Below, one piece after another: positions 7,232 to 15,016 of a stretch of DNA of 38,556 nt; within the stretch, counting starts at the first letter, position 1; the number at the start of each line of letters is the position of its first letter. Origin of the DNA: Hyphomicrobiales bacterium (GTDB taxonomy: Bacteria; Pseudomonadota; Alphaproteobacteria; Rhizobiales; Xanthobacteraceae); contig JAFKKO010000141.1 in assembly GCA_017305455.1 (NCBI GenBank), forward strand, positions 1-38,556, given 5' to 3'. A model generated the notes under the pieces. The model did no database searches. It saw nothing but the letters and a program-made list of their open reading frames with translations, and had not been told where the DNA came from. The translations under genes and the position numbers were made by a program.

Positions 7232-8329
7232 TCAGGCGGCGAGCGTCGTATTGAAGCCGTCGCGGATTTTCTGTTCGGGCAGATCGCGACCGATGAACAC
7301 CAGCCGGCTCTCGCGCGGCTCATCGTCCTTCCACTTCCGCTGATGGTCGCCTTCCAGCATCATGTGAACGCCCTGGAACACATAGCGGTCGTCATCGTCC
7401 TTGAACGCCAGAATGCCCTTGGAGCGCAGAATCTTCTGTCCTTCACTGGCGACCAGTTCCTGCAGCCACGGCATGAATTTCATCGGATCGATCGGCTTGT
7501 CGGTGCGCAGCGACAGCGATTGCATATCCTCGTCGTGATAATGCTTCAGACCATGGCCATGCCCGTGCCCGTGATCATGGTGGTGATGATCATGATCGTG
7601 ATGATGGTCGTGGCCGCAGCCGCAGTCCGGACTATGTTCGTGATCATGGTCGTGGTGGTGATGCTCGTCCTCGCTCTCGAGGAACGCCGGCTCGATCTCC
7701 AGAATGCGGTCGAGATCGAACGCGCCGCGCTCCAGCACATCCTTCAGCGCCACCTTGCAGCGCTCCGTCCGGTGCAGCTTGGCGTAGGGATTGATGGCGC
7801 GGATACGGCCTTCCACTTCGGCGAGTTCGTCCCTGGAGACCAGATCGGTCTTGTTCAGCACGATCACATCGGCGAACGCGATCTGGTTTTTGGCCTCCGG
7901 CGCGTCCTTCAACCGCTCGCTCAGCCATTTGGCGTCGGCCACGGTGACCACGGCATCGAGCGCGGTCTTCTCGCGAACATCGTCGTCGACAAAGAAGGTC
8001 TGGGCGACCGGCGCCGGATCGGCAAGGCCGGTGGTTTCCAGAATGATGGCGTCGAACCTGCCCTTGCGCTTCATCAGGCCTTCGAGGATGCGGACCAGAT
8101 CGCCGCGCACGGTGCAGCAGATGCAGCCATTGTTCATCTCGAACACTTCTTCGTCCGCGCCGATGATCAGGTCGTTGTCGATGCCGATCTCGCCGAATTC
8201 GTTGACGATCACGGCGTATTTCTTGCCGTGGTTCTCCGACAGGATGCGATTCAGCAGCGTGGTCTTACCGGCGCCGAGATAGCCGGTCAGCACGGTCACG
8301 GGGATTTTCTGGGCAGCAGGTTCGGACAT
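7232..8329 (-). CDS. COG0523 (CobW/ZNG1-like) GTP-binding metallochaperone, His-rich
   Basis: A 365-residue G3E GTPase. Walker A is GYLGAGKTT (residues 16-24). The metal-binding CxCC is GCICC (Cys69, 71, 72). The base-recognition motif is NKTD and the C-terminal domain contains the usual FKDDDDRYVFQGVH. Between the two domains is a long loop with dozens of His and Asp (HHHHDHDHEH, HDHHHDHDHHHH) and a CGCG, which should bind several zinc ions. COG0523 members of this kind insert or ration zinc in scarcity. The ATG at 8329 fits the family start; in-frame codons upstream are non-conserved. Its place directly after znuA behind a Zur promoter supports zinc rather than cobalt. CobW proper is unlikely because no cobalamin gene is near. 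Confidence 0.92.
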   Translation of the reverse strand: MSEPAAQKIPVTVLTGYLGAGKTTLLNRILSENHGKKYAVIVNEFGEIGIDNDLIIGADEEVFEMNNGCICCTVRGDLVRILEGLMKRKGRFDAIILETTGLADPAPVAQTFFVDDDVREKTALDAVVTVADAKWLSERLKDAPEAKNQIAFADVIVLNKTDLVSRDELAEVEGRIRAINPYAKLHRTERCKVALKDVLERGAFDLDRILEIEPAFLESEDEHHHHDHDHEHSPDCGCGHDHHHDHDHHHHDHGHGHGHGLKHYHDEDMQSLSLRTDKPIDPMKFMPWLQELVASEGQKILRSKGILAFKDDDDRYVFQGVHMMLEGDHQRKWKDDEPRESRLVFIGRDLPEQKIRDGFNTTLAA

Positions 8330-8379
8330 GATCACTCCAGACACGAAAATAAGCGCACTTGGCGGCAGGTGGCCCGGCC

Positions 8380-9282
8380 TCACTCGGATAGCGCGCTGGT
8401 CAGAGCCTTTATATTGTGCCGGACCATGGCAATGTAAGTGGGTGCATCGCCGTTTTCCGCCGTCAGACCGTCGGAATACAACGTCCCGCCGATCTTGACC
8501 CCGGTCTCGGCCGCGATCCGGCGCATCATCCGGGGATCGGTAATATTTTCGAGAAATACCGCCGGAATTTTCTGCTTTTTGATCTGCCGGATGATCGTTG
8601 CGATATCGCGGGCGCTGGGCTCGGCGTCGGTGGAAACACCCTGCGGGGCGATAAATTCGATGCCATAGGCCGCGGCGAAGTAGCCGAAGGCGTCATGGGT
8701 CGAGATCACATGACGTCGCTCGGGCGGAATTTTGCCGACGGCCTCACGAATATCCCGGTCGAGAGCATCGAGCCGGGCGAGATAGGCCTCGGTGTTGGCG
8801 CGATAGCCCGCCGCCCCGTCAGGGTCAGCCGCGATCAGCGCATCGCGGATGTTGGCGACATAGATTTTGGCGTTGGCGACCGCCTGCCAGGCATGCGGAT
8901 CGGCCTCATCGCCGTGGTCATGCCCGTGACCGTCCTCGGGAGCCTTGCGCGCGGTGATGCCACGGGTGGCGACAACAACCGTCGCCTTGCTTTTCGATGA
9001 GGCGACCAGACGCGGCAACCAGCCTTCGAGGCCGAGGCCGTTGACGATCACCAGTTTCGCCGCCGCGATCTTGCGGGCGTCAGCAGGCGTCGGCGTGTAA
9101 ACATGGGTGTCGCTGTCGGGGCCGACCAGCGCCGTGACATCGACGCGGTCGCCGCCGACGTTCTTGGCGAAATCGCCCAGGATGGAGAAGGTCGCAACCA
9201 CCCCGACCTTGTCCTGCGCCGCGACCGGCGAGACAAACGCGGCGAGCGCAAGCAAGGCCAGCAGACGCACCAGATGCCGCAT
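8380..9282 (-). CDS. znuA: Zinc ABC transporter, periplasmic binding protein
   Basis: A 300-residue cluster A-I metal-binding protein. Residues 1-22 (MRHLVRLLALLALAAFVSPV) are a signal peptide. The mature part starts VGVVATFSILGDFAKNVGGD. Metal ligands are expected from the His in DTHVYTPTP, the DPHAW, the STHDAFGY and a late Asp/Glu (YSDGL). Between them is a short His-rich loop (EDGHGHDHGDEADPH), the feature that separates zinc carriers from manganese carriers. It captures zinc in the periplasm and hands it to ZnuB. The start at 9282 is 11 bases after the znuB stop. Manganese transport is a less likely alternative. Confidence 0.93.
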   Translation of the reverse strand: MRHLVRLLALLALAAFVSPVAAQDKVGVVATFSILGDFAKNVGGDRVDVTALVGPDSDTHVYTPTPADARKIAAAKLVIVNGLGLEGWLPRLVASSKSKATVVVATRGITARKAPEDGHGHDHGDEADPHAWQAVANAKIYVANIRDALIAADPDGAAGYRANTEAYLARLDALDRDIREAVGKIPPERRHVISTHDAFGYFAAAYGIEFIAPQGVSTDAEPSARDIATIIRQIKKQKIPAVFLENITDPRMMRRIAAETGVKIGGTLYSDGLTAENGDAPTYIAMVRHNIKALTSALSE

Positions 9283-9293
9283 CACCGCCCTCC

Positions 9294-10163
9294 TCACGCT
9301 TCCAGATGGCGGCCCGGAAACACCTGCCGCAGCAGGCCGCCCACCGGTCCGAAGATGATCGAGACAATATAAAAGCCGGCGGCAACAAGAATGATCGCAG
9401 GGCCGGACGGCACCCTGGTCTGAAACGACAGGATCAGCCCGAGGTAGCCCGACAGTGTCGCAATCGCCACCGCGATCACAATCATGCCGGTGATATCGCG
9501 CGACCAGAACCGGGCAATACCCGCAGGCAGGATCATCAGGCCCACCGCCAGCAGGGTGCCGAGCGCCTGGAAGCCGTTGACCAGATTGACCACCACCAGC
9601 GCCAGAAAGATGAGATGCGCCGGCGCACCGGCGCGACTGACCGTTCGCAGATAAAGCGGATCGACGCATTCGATCACCAGCGGGCGATAGATCAGCGCCA
9701 GCAGCACCAGCGTCAGCGTGGCGTTGAAGGCGATCACCATCAGCGTCGCGTCATCCATCGCCAGGATGTTGCCGAACAGCACATGCAGCAAATCGATATT
9801 GGTGCCGCGGATCGAGACGATGGTGACGCCAAGCGCCAGCGAGGCCAGATAGAAGGTCGCGAGCGATGCGTCCTCCTTGATCTCGGTGGTGCGCGAGACC
9901 ACACCGGCCAGGATCGCCACCGCGAAGCCCGCGATCAGCCCGCCGAAGGTCATGGCGAACAGATTAAGCCCCGACAGCAGAAAGCCGATCGCAGCGCCGG
10001 GCAGGATGGCATGCGCCATCGCGTCGCCGACCAGGCTCATCCGCCGCAGCATCAGGAACACGCCGATCGGCCCGCCCCCCAGCGCCAGCGCAAACACGCC
10101 GGCTAGCGCGCGGCGCATAAAACCAAAATCGGCGAACGGGGCGATCAGCGCGTCGTACAGCAT
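9294..10163 (-). CDS. znuB: Zinc ABC transporter, permease
   Basis: A 289-residue inner-membrane permease of the ABC-3 family with about eight hydrophobic segments. Typical stretches are GVFLMLRRMSLVGDAMAHAI, LGVTIVSIRGTNIDLLHVLFG and LLAVGLMILPAGIARFWS. It forms the channel for zinc entry with ZnuC. The ATG at 10163 begins the family-like N-terminus MLYDALIAPFADFGFMRRAL, and it is 5 bases after the znuC stop. Upstream in-frame codons are shadow sequence inside znuC. Confidence 0.93.
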   Translation of the reverse strand: MLYDALIAPFADFGFMRRALAGVFALALGGGPIGVFLMLRRMSLVGDAMAHAILPGAAIGFLLSGLNLFAMTFGGLIAGFAVAILAGVVSRTTEIKEDASLATFYLASLALGVTIVSIRGTNIDLLHVLFGNILAMDDATLMVIAFNATLTLVLLALIYRPLVIECVDPLYLRTVSRAGAPAHLIFLALVVVNLVNGFQALGTLLAVGLMILPAGIARFWSRDITGMIVIAVAIATLSGYLGLILSFQTRVPSGPAIILVAAGFYIVSIIFGPVGGLLRQVFPGRHLEA

Positions 10164-10168
10164 CTGCG

Positions 10169-10924
10169 TCACGCCGCCCGTGAGGGAGCTTGCTCGCTGC
10201 AGGGTTCGGCCGCGTCGTCGAACGCCTCGCACATCCGCCGCGCCGTCCGCATGTTGTCGGCGGTAAGGACCTCCGCCGTCGGTCCCCAGGCCACCAGCGA
10301 GCGCGCCAGCAGCAGTGTCTGCGGAAAATGCGCCTGCACCATTTCCATGTCATGCAGCGCGGCCAGCACGGTGCGGCCCTCGGCGTGCCAGCGCTCGACC
10401 AGCGCCACCAGATCGGCGGCCGTGCTGGCGTCGATGGCGTTGAACGGTTCGTCGAGCACGATCACCCGCGCGTCCTGCAGCAGCACCCGCGCGAACAGCA
10501 TGCGCTGCATCTGCCCGCCCGACAGCGTTCCGATGGTCCGGTTCTCGAAACCGTTGAGCCCCACCGCGGCGAGCGCTTCGAGAATCATGCCGCGCTCGCG
10601 GCGTTTGAGGCCGCCAAACAACCCGGCGCGCCGCCACAAACCGGTAGAGACGAAGTCGAACACTGAAATCGGAAAGCTGCGATCAATCTCGGCGGTCTGC
10701 GGCAGATAGGCGATATCGCGAATATCGATGCCGCCGCGATCGATGGTGCCCGCCAGCGGCTTGAGAATGCCGACAAGACCGCGCAGCAGCGTCGACTTGC
10801 CGGCGCCGTTGGGACCGATCACGGCGATCAGCGCGCCTTCATTCACGTTACCCGACAGATGATGCACCGCGGGGTGGCGATCATAACCGAGAGTGACGTC
10901 ACGGAACTGCAGTTGCGCGGCCAT
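10169..10924 (-). CDS. znuC: Zinc ABC transporter, ATP-binding protein
   Basis: A 251-residue ABC ATPase. Walker A is GPNGAGKST, followed by a Q-loop in AYLPQTAEIDRSFP, the signature LSGGQMQRMLFARVLL, Walker B ARVIVLDEPFN and a switch His in AALHDMEMV. These fit the zinc/manganese importer ATPases. The C-terminal tail carries two Cys and acidic residues (MCEAFDDAAEPCSEQ), a short extension. The start at 10924 is 2 bases after the stop codon of the His-rich peptide gene, so the two are almost surely co-translated. Confidence 0.93.
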   Translation of the reverse strand: MAAQLQFRDVTLGYDRHPAVHHLSGNVNEGALIAVIGPNGAGKSTLLRGLVGILKPLAGTIDRGGIDIRDIAYLPQTAEIDRSFPISVFDFVSTGLWRRAGLFGGLKRRERGMILEALAAVGLNGFENRTIGTLSGGQMQRMLFARVLLQDARVIVLDEPFNAIDASTAADLVALVERWHAEGRTVLAALHDMEMVQAHFPQTLLLARSLVAWGPTAEVLTADNMRTARRMCEAFDDAAEPCSEQAPSRAA

Positions 10925-10926
10925 GT

Positions 10927-11112
10927 CTATCTCATTGCCAGCAAAAAGAACGCCCACATCACCACGCTGATCGCTAGCGCCACCACAAGGCGCCCGGGCA
11001 GCGCCATGCGCAGGATCGACCATCCCACCTTCTGGGCGGGATGCGGCGCCGCCGGCCCGTGGTGGTGATGACCATGGTCATGGGAATGCGCATGAGAATG
11101 CAGGGAGGCCAT
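10927..11112 (-). CDS. Small His-rich single-pass membrane protein, first gene of the zinc operon
   Basis: A 61-residue peptide. Residues 3-23 hold about ten His (HSHAHSHDHGHHHHGPAAPH), followed by a linker and one hydrophobic segment near the C-terminus (RLVVALAISVVMWAFFLLAM). Predicted topology is a metal-binding cytosolic or periplasmic tail held at the inner membrane. I choose the ATG at 11112; an in-frame ATG at 11157 would add residues overlapping the promoter leader. It is the first gene after the Zur box and ends 2 bases before znuC. No named family is recognised. Metal buffering or presenting zinc at the ZnuBC channel are the obvious guesses, based on position only. Confidence 0.7.
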   Translation of the reverse strand: MASLHSHAHSHDHGHHHHGPAAPHPAQKVGWSILRMALPGRLVVALAISVVMWAFFLLAMR

Positions 11113-11160
11113 CGTGGGGTCCTGAAAGAACGGCCGGGCGTCAGCCCCAGCCGTCAACCT

Positions 11161-11179
11161 TACGTTATATTATAACATA
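11161..11179 (-). promoter_or_regulatory. Zur box overlapping the zinc operon promoter
   Basis: GTTATATTATAAC (11164-11176) is a perfect 13-base palindrome, and two further pairs extend it to 19 bases with one mismatch pair. It matches the AT-rich GTTATAATATAAC core known for alphaproteobacterial Zur sites. On the minus strand it contains TATAAT, a perfect -10 element, so zinc-bound Zur would block RNA polymerase. It lies about 50 bases before the His-rich peptide start. The -35 region is weak. Confidence 0.85.
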
Positions 11180-11225
11180 AACCTCGTCCAGATTAGAAAA
11201 ATTCGTTTTAAATCAATATGATAGC

Positions 11226-11600
11226 CTAACTGAAATGGCGCACCAGCGCCAAGCCGGCGACCAGCCCCAGGACCGCGAGCATCACTGAGGCCAAGACGTA
11301 AAAGGCGGCGAGAGCGAGTTCACCGCGCTCATAAAGCAGCACGGCGTCCAGCGAGAAGGCGGAGAACGTGGTGTAGCCGCCCAGCACGCCGGTCATGATG
11401 AACAGCCGCCAGGGCTGCGCCGCATCGCCCTTGAAGGCGAGATAGCCCGCAATCAGTCCCATCACCAGCGAACCGGTGATGTTGATGACAAACGTGCCAT
11501 ATGGGAAATGAGTGCCGCAGGCCCGCGCGCAGCCGACATTGATAGCGTGGCGCAGCGAGGCCCCCAGGCCGCCACCTATAAAAACCAGCAGATAGTTCAT
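11226..11600 (-). CDS. crcB: Fluoride exporter CrcB/Fluc
   Basis: A 124-residue four-helix membrane protein, the usual length. Family motifs are GGGLGASLRHAI near the N-terminus, YGTFVINITGSLVMG and GVLGGYTTFSAFSLD. Fluc proteins are dimeric fluoride channels in the inner membrane. The ATG at 11600 matches the family start MNYLLVFIGGG; in-frame codons upstream fall in the sodB terminator region. I looked for a fluoride riboswitch in the 140 bases upstream and did not find one. It precedes the zinc promoter on the same strand but is probably a separate unit. Confidence 0.93.
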   Translation of the reverse strand: MNYLLVFIGGGLGASLRHAINVGCARACGTHFPYGTFVINITGSLVMGLIAGYLAFKGDAAQPWRLFIMTGVLGGYTTFSAFSLDAVLLYERGELALAAFYVLASVMLAVLGLVAGLALVRHFS

Positions 11601-11683
11601 CGCATTCCCCGAAGCCGCTCCACCCGCGTTGTTTTGCCGCAAGTGTGGCGATGCGACAAGCCGATACATCGCTGCCCGCAAGG

Positions 11684-11709
11684 AAAAGGCGGCGCTTACG
11701 CGCCGCCTT
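11684..11709 (-). terminator. Terminator of sodB
   Basis: On the minus strand AAGGCGGCGC and GCGCCGCCTT form a 10-bp stem with loop GTAA, followed by two more T. It lies about 33 bases after the sodB stop codon. Confidence 0.85.
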
Positions 11710-11741
11710 GCTGAAATCACCTGCGATATCCGGCCGAGCGA

Positions 11742-12344
11742 TCAGACGCCCGCCTTGGAATACATCTCCTCGACGTAGTCCCAGTTCACCAGATTCTCGA
11801 TGAAGGCCTTGAGGTAATCGGGACGACGGTTGCGATAGTCGATGTAATAGGAGTGCTCCCACACATCGACGCCGAGGATCGGCGTCGCGCCATGAACCAG
11901 CGGGTTCTCGCCGTTCGGCGTCTTGGAAACTTCCAGCTTGCCGTTCTTGACTGCAAGCCAGGCCCAGCCGGAGCCGAACTGGCCGGCGCCCGCCGCGGCG
12001 AAATCGGTCTTGAACTTCTCGAAGCCGCCGAGATCCTCGTCGATCTTCTTGGCGATCTTGCCCGGCAGCTTGCTGCCGCCGCCGTTCGGCTTCATCCACT
12101 TCCAGAAATGGATGTGGTTGTAGTGCTGGGCGGCGTTGTTGAACAGGCCGGCGTTCTTGCCGAACGAGCCCTTCACGATCTCCTCAAGGGACTTGCCCTC
12201 GAACTCAGTGCCTTTCAGCAGATTGTTGCCGTTGGTGACATAGGCCTGATGGTGTTTGTCGTGATGATACTCAAGCGTTTCCTTCGACATATGAGGCTGC
12301 AGAGCATCATAGGCGTAAGGCAAGTCCGGAAGAGTGAAGGTCAT
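11742..12344 (-). CDS. sodB: Superoxide dismutase, Fe type
   Basis: A 200-residue Fe/Mn superoxide dismutase. The metal ligands are visible: His in EYHHDKHHQAYV, His in NNAAQHYNHIHFW, and Asp and His in DVWEHSYYIDYRN. The AAQHYNH context, with Gln in the N-terminal half, and GQFGSGWAWL are features of iron rather than manganese enzymes, although cambialistic use cannot be excluded. No signal peptide, so it is cytosolic. The start at 12344 fits the family N-terminus MTFTLPDLPYAYDAL. It is a single gene with its own terminator. Confidence 0.93.
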   Translation of the reverse strand: MTFTLPDLPYAYDALQPHMSKETLEYHHDKHHQAYVTNGNNLLKGTEFEGKSLEEIVKGSFGKNAGLFNNAAQHYNHIHFWKWMKPNGGGSKLPGKIAKKIDEDLGGFEKFKTDFAAAGAGQFGSGWAWLAVKNGKLEVSKTPNGENPLVHGATPILGVDVWEHSYYIDYRNRRPDYLKAFIENLVNWDYVEEMYSKAGV

Positions 12345-12776
12345 GGGGGTACATCCGCAAATGATGGGAGAGAACAACTTAACGCGCGGAACTATATAAG
12401 GTTTCGCCGCAAGGAAACAGGCTGCAATGGACCATCTTGATGCCGTGCAGCATGGATGCCCTGCATCGGCGTTACGACCGATTTCCACGCATTTCGCCAC
12501 ACAGTTATAAGGCCTTGGCCGCAATTTGCCAAAAGGCGCGGCGGACGCAGGAATTTCCAATCATCCAGCACGCCGCAGGCGAATTCTCCAGAGCAGGCAA
12601 AAGACGGCGCATCTCGGCTCCCTTTTGCCAGCGCCAGCAACGATCTTGTCAACGCAGCAAACCACAGGCGAACGGCCGCGCGCCGTTCGACACGCTCAAG
12701 CTGCGCTGTTAGCGCGACTGTGATTTGGCTGTTCGTCCTCGGCTGCTTATGACCTTGAAAGCCTGGGAGCAAACAC
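12345..12776. other. Gene-free stretch between sodB and a glutathione transferase gene
   Basis: This 432-base stretch separates two divergent genes. It must contain both promoters, for example the AT-rich AACTATATAAGG near 12389 on the sodB side. Several short open frames exist, but their products are Arg/Ser-rich, lack family features and have no ribosome sites. I see no RNA gene or strong repeat. Confidence 0.5.
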
Positions 12777-13400
12777 ATGCCGACATCGTCACTGACGCTT
12801 TATGGATCGCCGAAATCGGGCCACTCGCACCGCGCCGAATTGATGCTGCGGATGCTCGGTCTGCCTTACGCCTACGTCCCGATGACGCCGGACGATCGGA
12901 CAACCGAAGCCTTCCGCAAGTTGAACCCGCTGGGTCAGGTCCCGGTGCTGAAGGACGGCGACACCATCATCGCCGACAGCACCGCGATCCTGGTCTATCT
13001 CGCAAGGCGCTATGCGCCGAACAGTCACTGGCTGCCGGACGACGCGGTGACGGCCGCGCAAATCCAGCGCTGGCTGTCGCTCGCTTCCGGCGAGCTTTAC
13101 AACGGCCCGAATGCCGCACGCCTGATGGCGGTGTTCGGGCGCCCCGGCAATCCGGAGACCATCAAGGCGGTCTCGGCCCGCCTGCTCAATTTCATGGAAG
13201 GTCATCTGCAGGGGCGCAAATATCTTGTCGGCGACAACGCCACCATCGCCGATCTGGCGTGTTACGCCTATGTCGCGCACGCTCCGGAAGGCGGCATCGA
13301 CCTGCAGCCTTACCCTTCGGTCCGCGCCTGGCTGAAAGCGGTCGAGGCGCTGCCGAACTTCAAGCCGATGCCCGCATCGCCGCTGCCGCAATCCGCCTGA
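12777..13400 (+). CDS. Glutathione S-transferase family protein
   Basis: A 207-residue protein with the two GST domains. The thioredoxin-like N-terminal domain has LTLYGSPKSGHSHRAELML, NPLGQVPVLKDGD with the cis-Pro of the glutathione site, and DSTAILVYLARRY with the Glu/Asp-Ser motif. The C-terminal helical domain contains LVGDNATIADLACYAYVAH, the N-capping box of GSTs. The active residue is probably Ser or Thr near SPKSGHS; beta-class Cys is absent. Substrate is unknown. An AGGAGC-like GGGAGC lies upstream of the ATG. It is convergent with the aldehyde dehydrogenase gene and separated by a shared terminator. Confidence 0.88.
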   Translation: MPTSSLTLYGSPKSGHSHRAELMLRMLGLPYAYVPMTPDDRTTEAFRKLNPLGQVPVLKDGDTIIADSTAILVYLARRYAPNSHWLPDDAVTAAQIQRWLSLASGELYNGPNAARLMAVFGRPGNPETIKAVSARLLNFMEGHLQGRKYLVGDNATIADLACYAYVAHAPEGGIDLQPYPSVRAWLKAVEALPNFKPMPASPLPQSA

Positions 13401-13418
13401 ATTGATTTCATAAAAGAA

Positions 13419-13444
13419 CGGGACGCACGACATCGTGCGTCCCG
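13419..13444. terminator. Bidirectional terminator between convergent genes
   Basis: CGGGACGCACGA and TCGTGCGTCCCG are perfectly complementary over 12 bases with 2 bases between, giving about a 10-bp stem. On the minus strand TTCTTTTA follows, so it should stop transcripts of the aldehyde dehydrogenase gene and may also serve the glutathione transferase gene. Confidence 0.8.
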
Positions 13445-13462
13445 AAGTCTCTCCCGGAGAGA

Positions 13463-14944
13463 TCAGTTGTACTTGATGTAAGCGCTTTTCAGACTGGTGT
13501 AGAACCCGATGGTGTCGTCGCCGACCTCGCGCGGCCCGTGACTCGAGTGCTTGTGACCGCCGAACGGGAAATGCGAGAAGCCGCCCAGTGTCGGACGATT
13601 GATGTGGACCATGCCGGCCTCGATCTTGTCGATATAATTGAACGCACGACTGAGATCGCGGGTGAAGATCGAGCTGGTGAGGCCGTATTCCACATTGTTC
13701 GCGGTGCCCATCGCCTCGGAGAAGTCACTCACCCGCATCAAGGCGAGCACCGGCCCGAACACCTCCTCGCGGCCGATCTCGTGCTTGGGCGTGATGCCGT
13801 CGATCACGGTCGGCGCGTAGAAATGGCCATGATCCATGCCGGCGGGCCGCGCGCCGCCGGTCAGCACCTTGCCGCCTTCGGCGCGGGCGCGGGTCACGAA
13901 CGCATCGACATCGCGCAGCCGCGTTGAATCGATCAACGGTCCCATGTTGACCGTCGGGTCGATGCCGGCACCGACCTTGATGTTTTTGAAGCGGTCGACC
14001 AGACGCGCGGTGAATTCATCGGCCACCTTCTCCTCGACCACGACACGGCTGACGCAGGTGCAGCGCTGGCCCGAGACATCGAGCGATGAGGTGACGCAGC
14101 TATCGACCGCCAGATCGAGATCGGCATCGCCGAGAATGACCTGCGGATTCTTGCCGCCCATCTCGAGCTGGGTCTTGGCCATGCGCTTGGCCGCCTGGGC
14201 ATTGATCGCCATGCCGACCTTGGTCGATCCGGTGAACGAAATACCGACCACCATCGGGTTGTTGACCAGTTGCTCGCCGACCGCCGGGCCGCCATGAACC
14301 AGCGCGATAGCTTCGCGCGGCATGCCGGCTTCCAGAAAAACATCGACCACGCGCGCGGCGGTGGCCGGCGTGAAGGGCGACGGCTTGAACACGATCGGGC
14401 AACCGCAGACGAACGCCGGCGCGATCTTCCAGCAGGGAATCGCGAACGGAATATTCCACGGACTGATGAGCGCGACGCTGCCGATCGGCTGGCGCGTGGT
14501 GTAGCAGAACACATCCGGCATTTCGCTCGGCAGCGTCTGGCCGCCCAGCCGACGCCCCATGCCGGAGACATACTCCATGATATCGATGGCGCGCTTGATC
14601 TCCGCATAGGATTCGGCGATCGGCTTGCCCTGCTCGCGGGTGATCAGGCGTGCGATGTTGTCGCGATCGGATTCGACGATCTGCGCGGCGCGCAGCACGA
14701 TCTTGCCGCGCTCGGGCGGCGTCATGCGACGCCATTTCTCGGCGCCGAGCGTCACCGCCTCGATCGCCCGCCTCGCCGTCTCGGCCGAGGAATCCGGCGA
14801 GAGCGCGACAAGGTCGCTCTGGTTGGCTGGATTGAGACGGCGGACCTCCTTGTCCTCGTGGGATTCCCACTTGCCGGCGACGAAATTCGCGACCTGAATC
14901 GTCGCATCCTTGGTTTGCAATCGTGTCTGGGTTTGCGTGTTCAA
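13463..14944 (-). CDS. NAD(P)-dependent aldehyde dehydrogenase (ketoglutarate-semialdehyde/SSADH-like)
   Basis: A 493-residue aldehyde dehydrogenase that oxidises an aldehyde to the acid. Visible blocks are the oxyanion Asn region SPWNIPFAIPCWK, the cofactor stretch FKPSPFTP, GISFTGSTKVG, the general-base Glu in QLEMGGKNPQVIL, the nucleophile Cys in SGQRCTCVSR and EEVFGPVLALM. The C-terminal FGGHKHSSHGPREVG resembles enzymes acting on 2,5-dioxopentanoate or related dicarboxylic semialdehydes, but this is not decisive. The start is TTG at 14944: an AAGGAG sits about 9 bases upstream, and no ATG is better placed. It is 72 bases after the MFS gene, with a hairpin in the gap. Confidence 0.92.
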   Translation of the reverse strand: MNTQTQTRLQTKDATIQVANFVAGKWESHEDKEVRRLNPANQSDLVALSPDSSAETARRAIEAVTLGAEKWRRMTPPERGKIVLRAAQIVESDRDNIARLITREQGKPIAESYAEIKRAIDIMEYVSGMGRRLGGQTLPSEMPDVFCYTTRQPIGSVALISPWNIPFAIPCWKIAPAFVCGCPIVFKPSPFTPATAARVVDVFLEAGMPREAIALVHGGPAVGEQLVNNPMVVGISFTGSTKVGMAINAQAAKRMAKTQLEMGGKNPQVILGDADLDLAVDSCVTSSLDVSGQRCTCVSRVVVEEKVADEFTARLVDRFKNIKVGAGIDPTVNMGPLIDSTRLRDVDAFVTRARAEGGKVLTGGARPAGMDHGHFYAPTVIDGITPKHEIGREEVFGPVLALMRVSDFSEAMGTANNVEYGLTSSIFTRDLSRAFNYIDKIEAGMVHINRPTLGGFSHFPFGGHKHSSHGPREVGDDTIGFYTSLKSAYIKYN

Positions 14945-14967
14945 CTGCGTTTCTCCTTGAAATTGTG

Positions 14968-14991
14968 CGGCGAGCGCTGAGGCGCTCGCCG
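14968..14991. terminator. Intercistronic hairpin between the MFS and aldehyde dehydrogenase genes
   Basis: CGGCGAGCGC and GCGCTCGCCG form a perfect 10-bp stem with loop TGAG. In the direction of the flanking minus-strand genes it is not followed by a T run, so it may lower read-through or protect mRNA ends rather than fully terminate. Confidence 0.6.
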
Positions 14992-15016
14992 TCTTTCTTG
15001 TTGTGTGATGGCCTGC

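Noticed and set aside
7343-8437. Met/Val-rich open frame antisense to the His-rich GTPase gene
   Set aside because: The runs of Met, Val and Ile come from reading CAT/GAT codons of the His/Asp tract backwards. It is not a membrane protein gene.
11601-11741. Fluoride riboswitch before crcB
   Set aside because: I looked for the conserved pseudoknot sequences on the minus strand and found only the sodB terminator.
12437-12712. 91-codon open frame between sodB and the glutathione-transferase gene
   Set aside because: No ribosome site, Arg/Ser-rich product, and no family feature. Likely chance.
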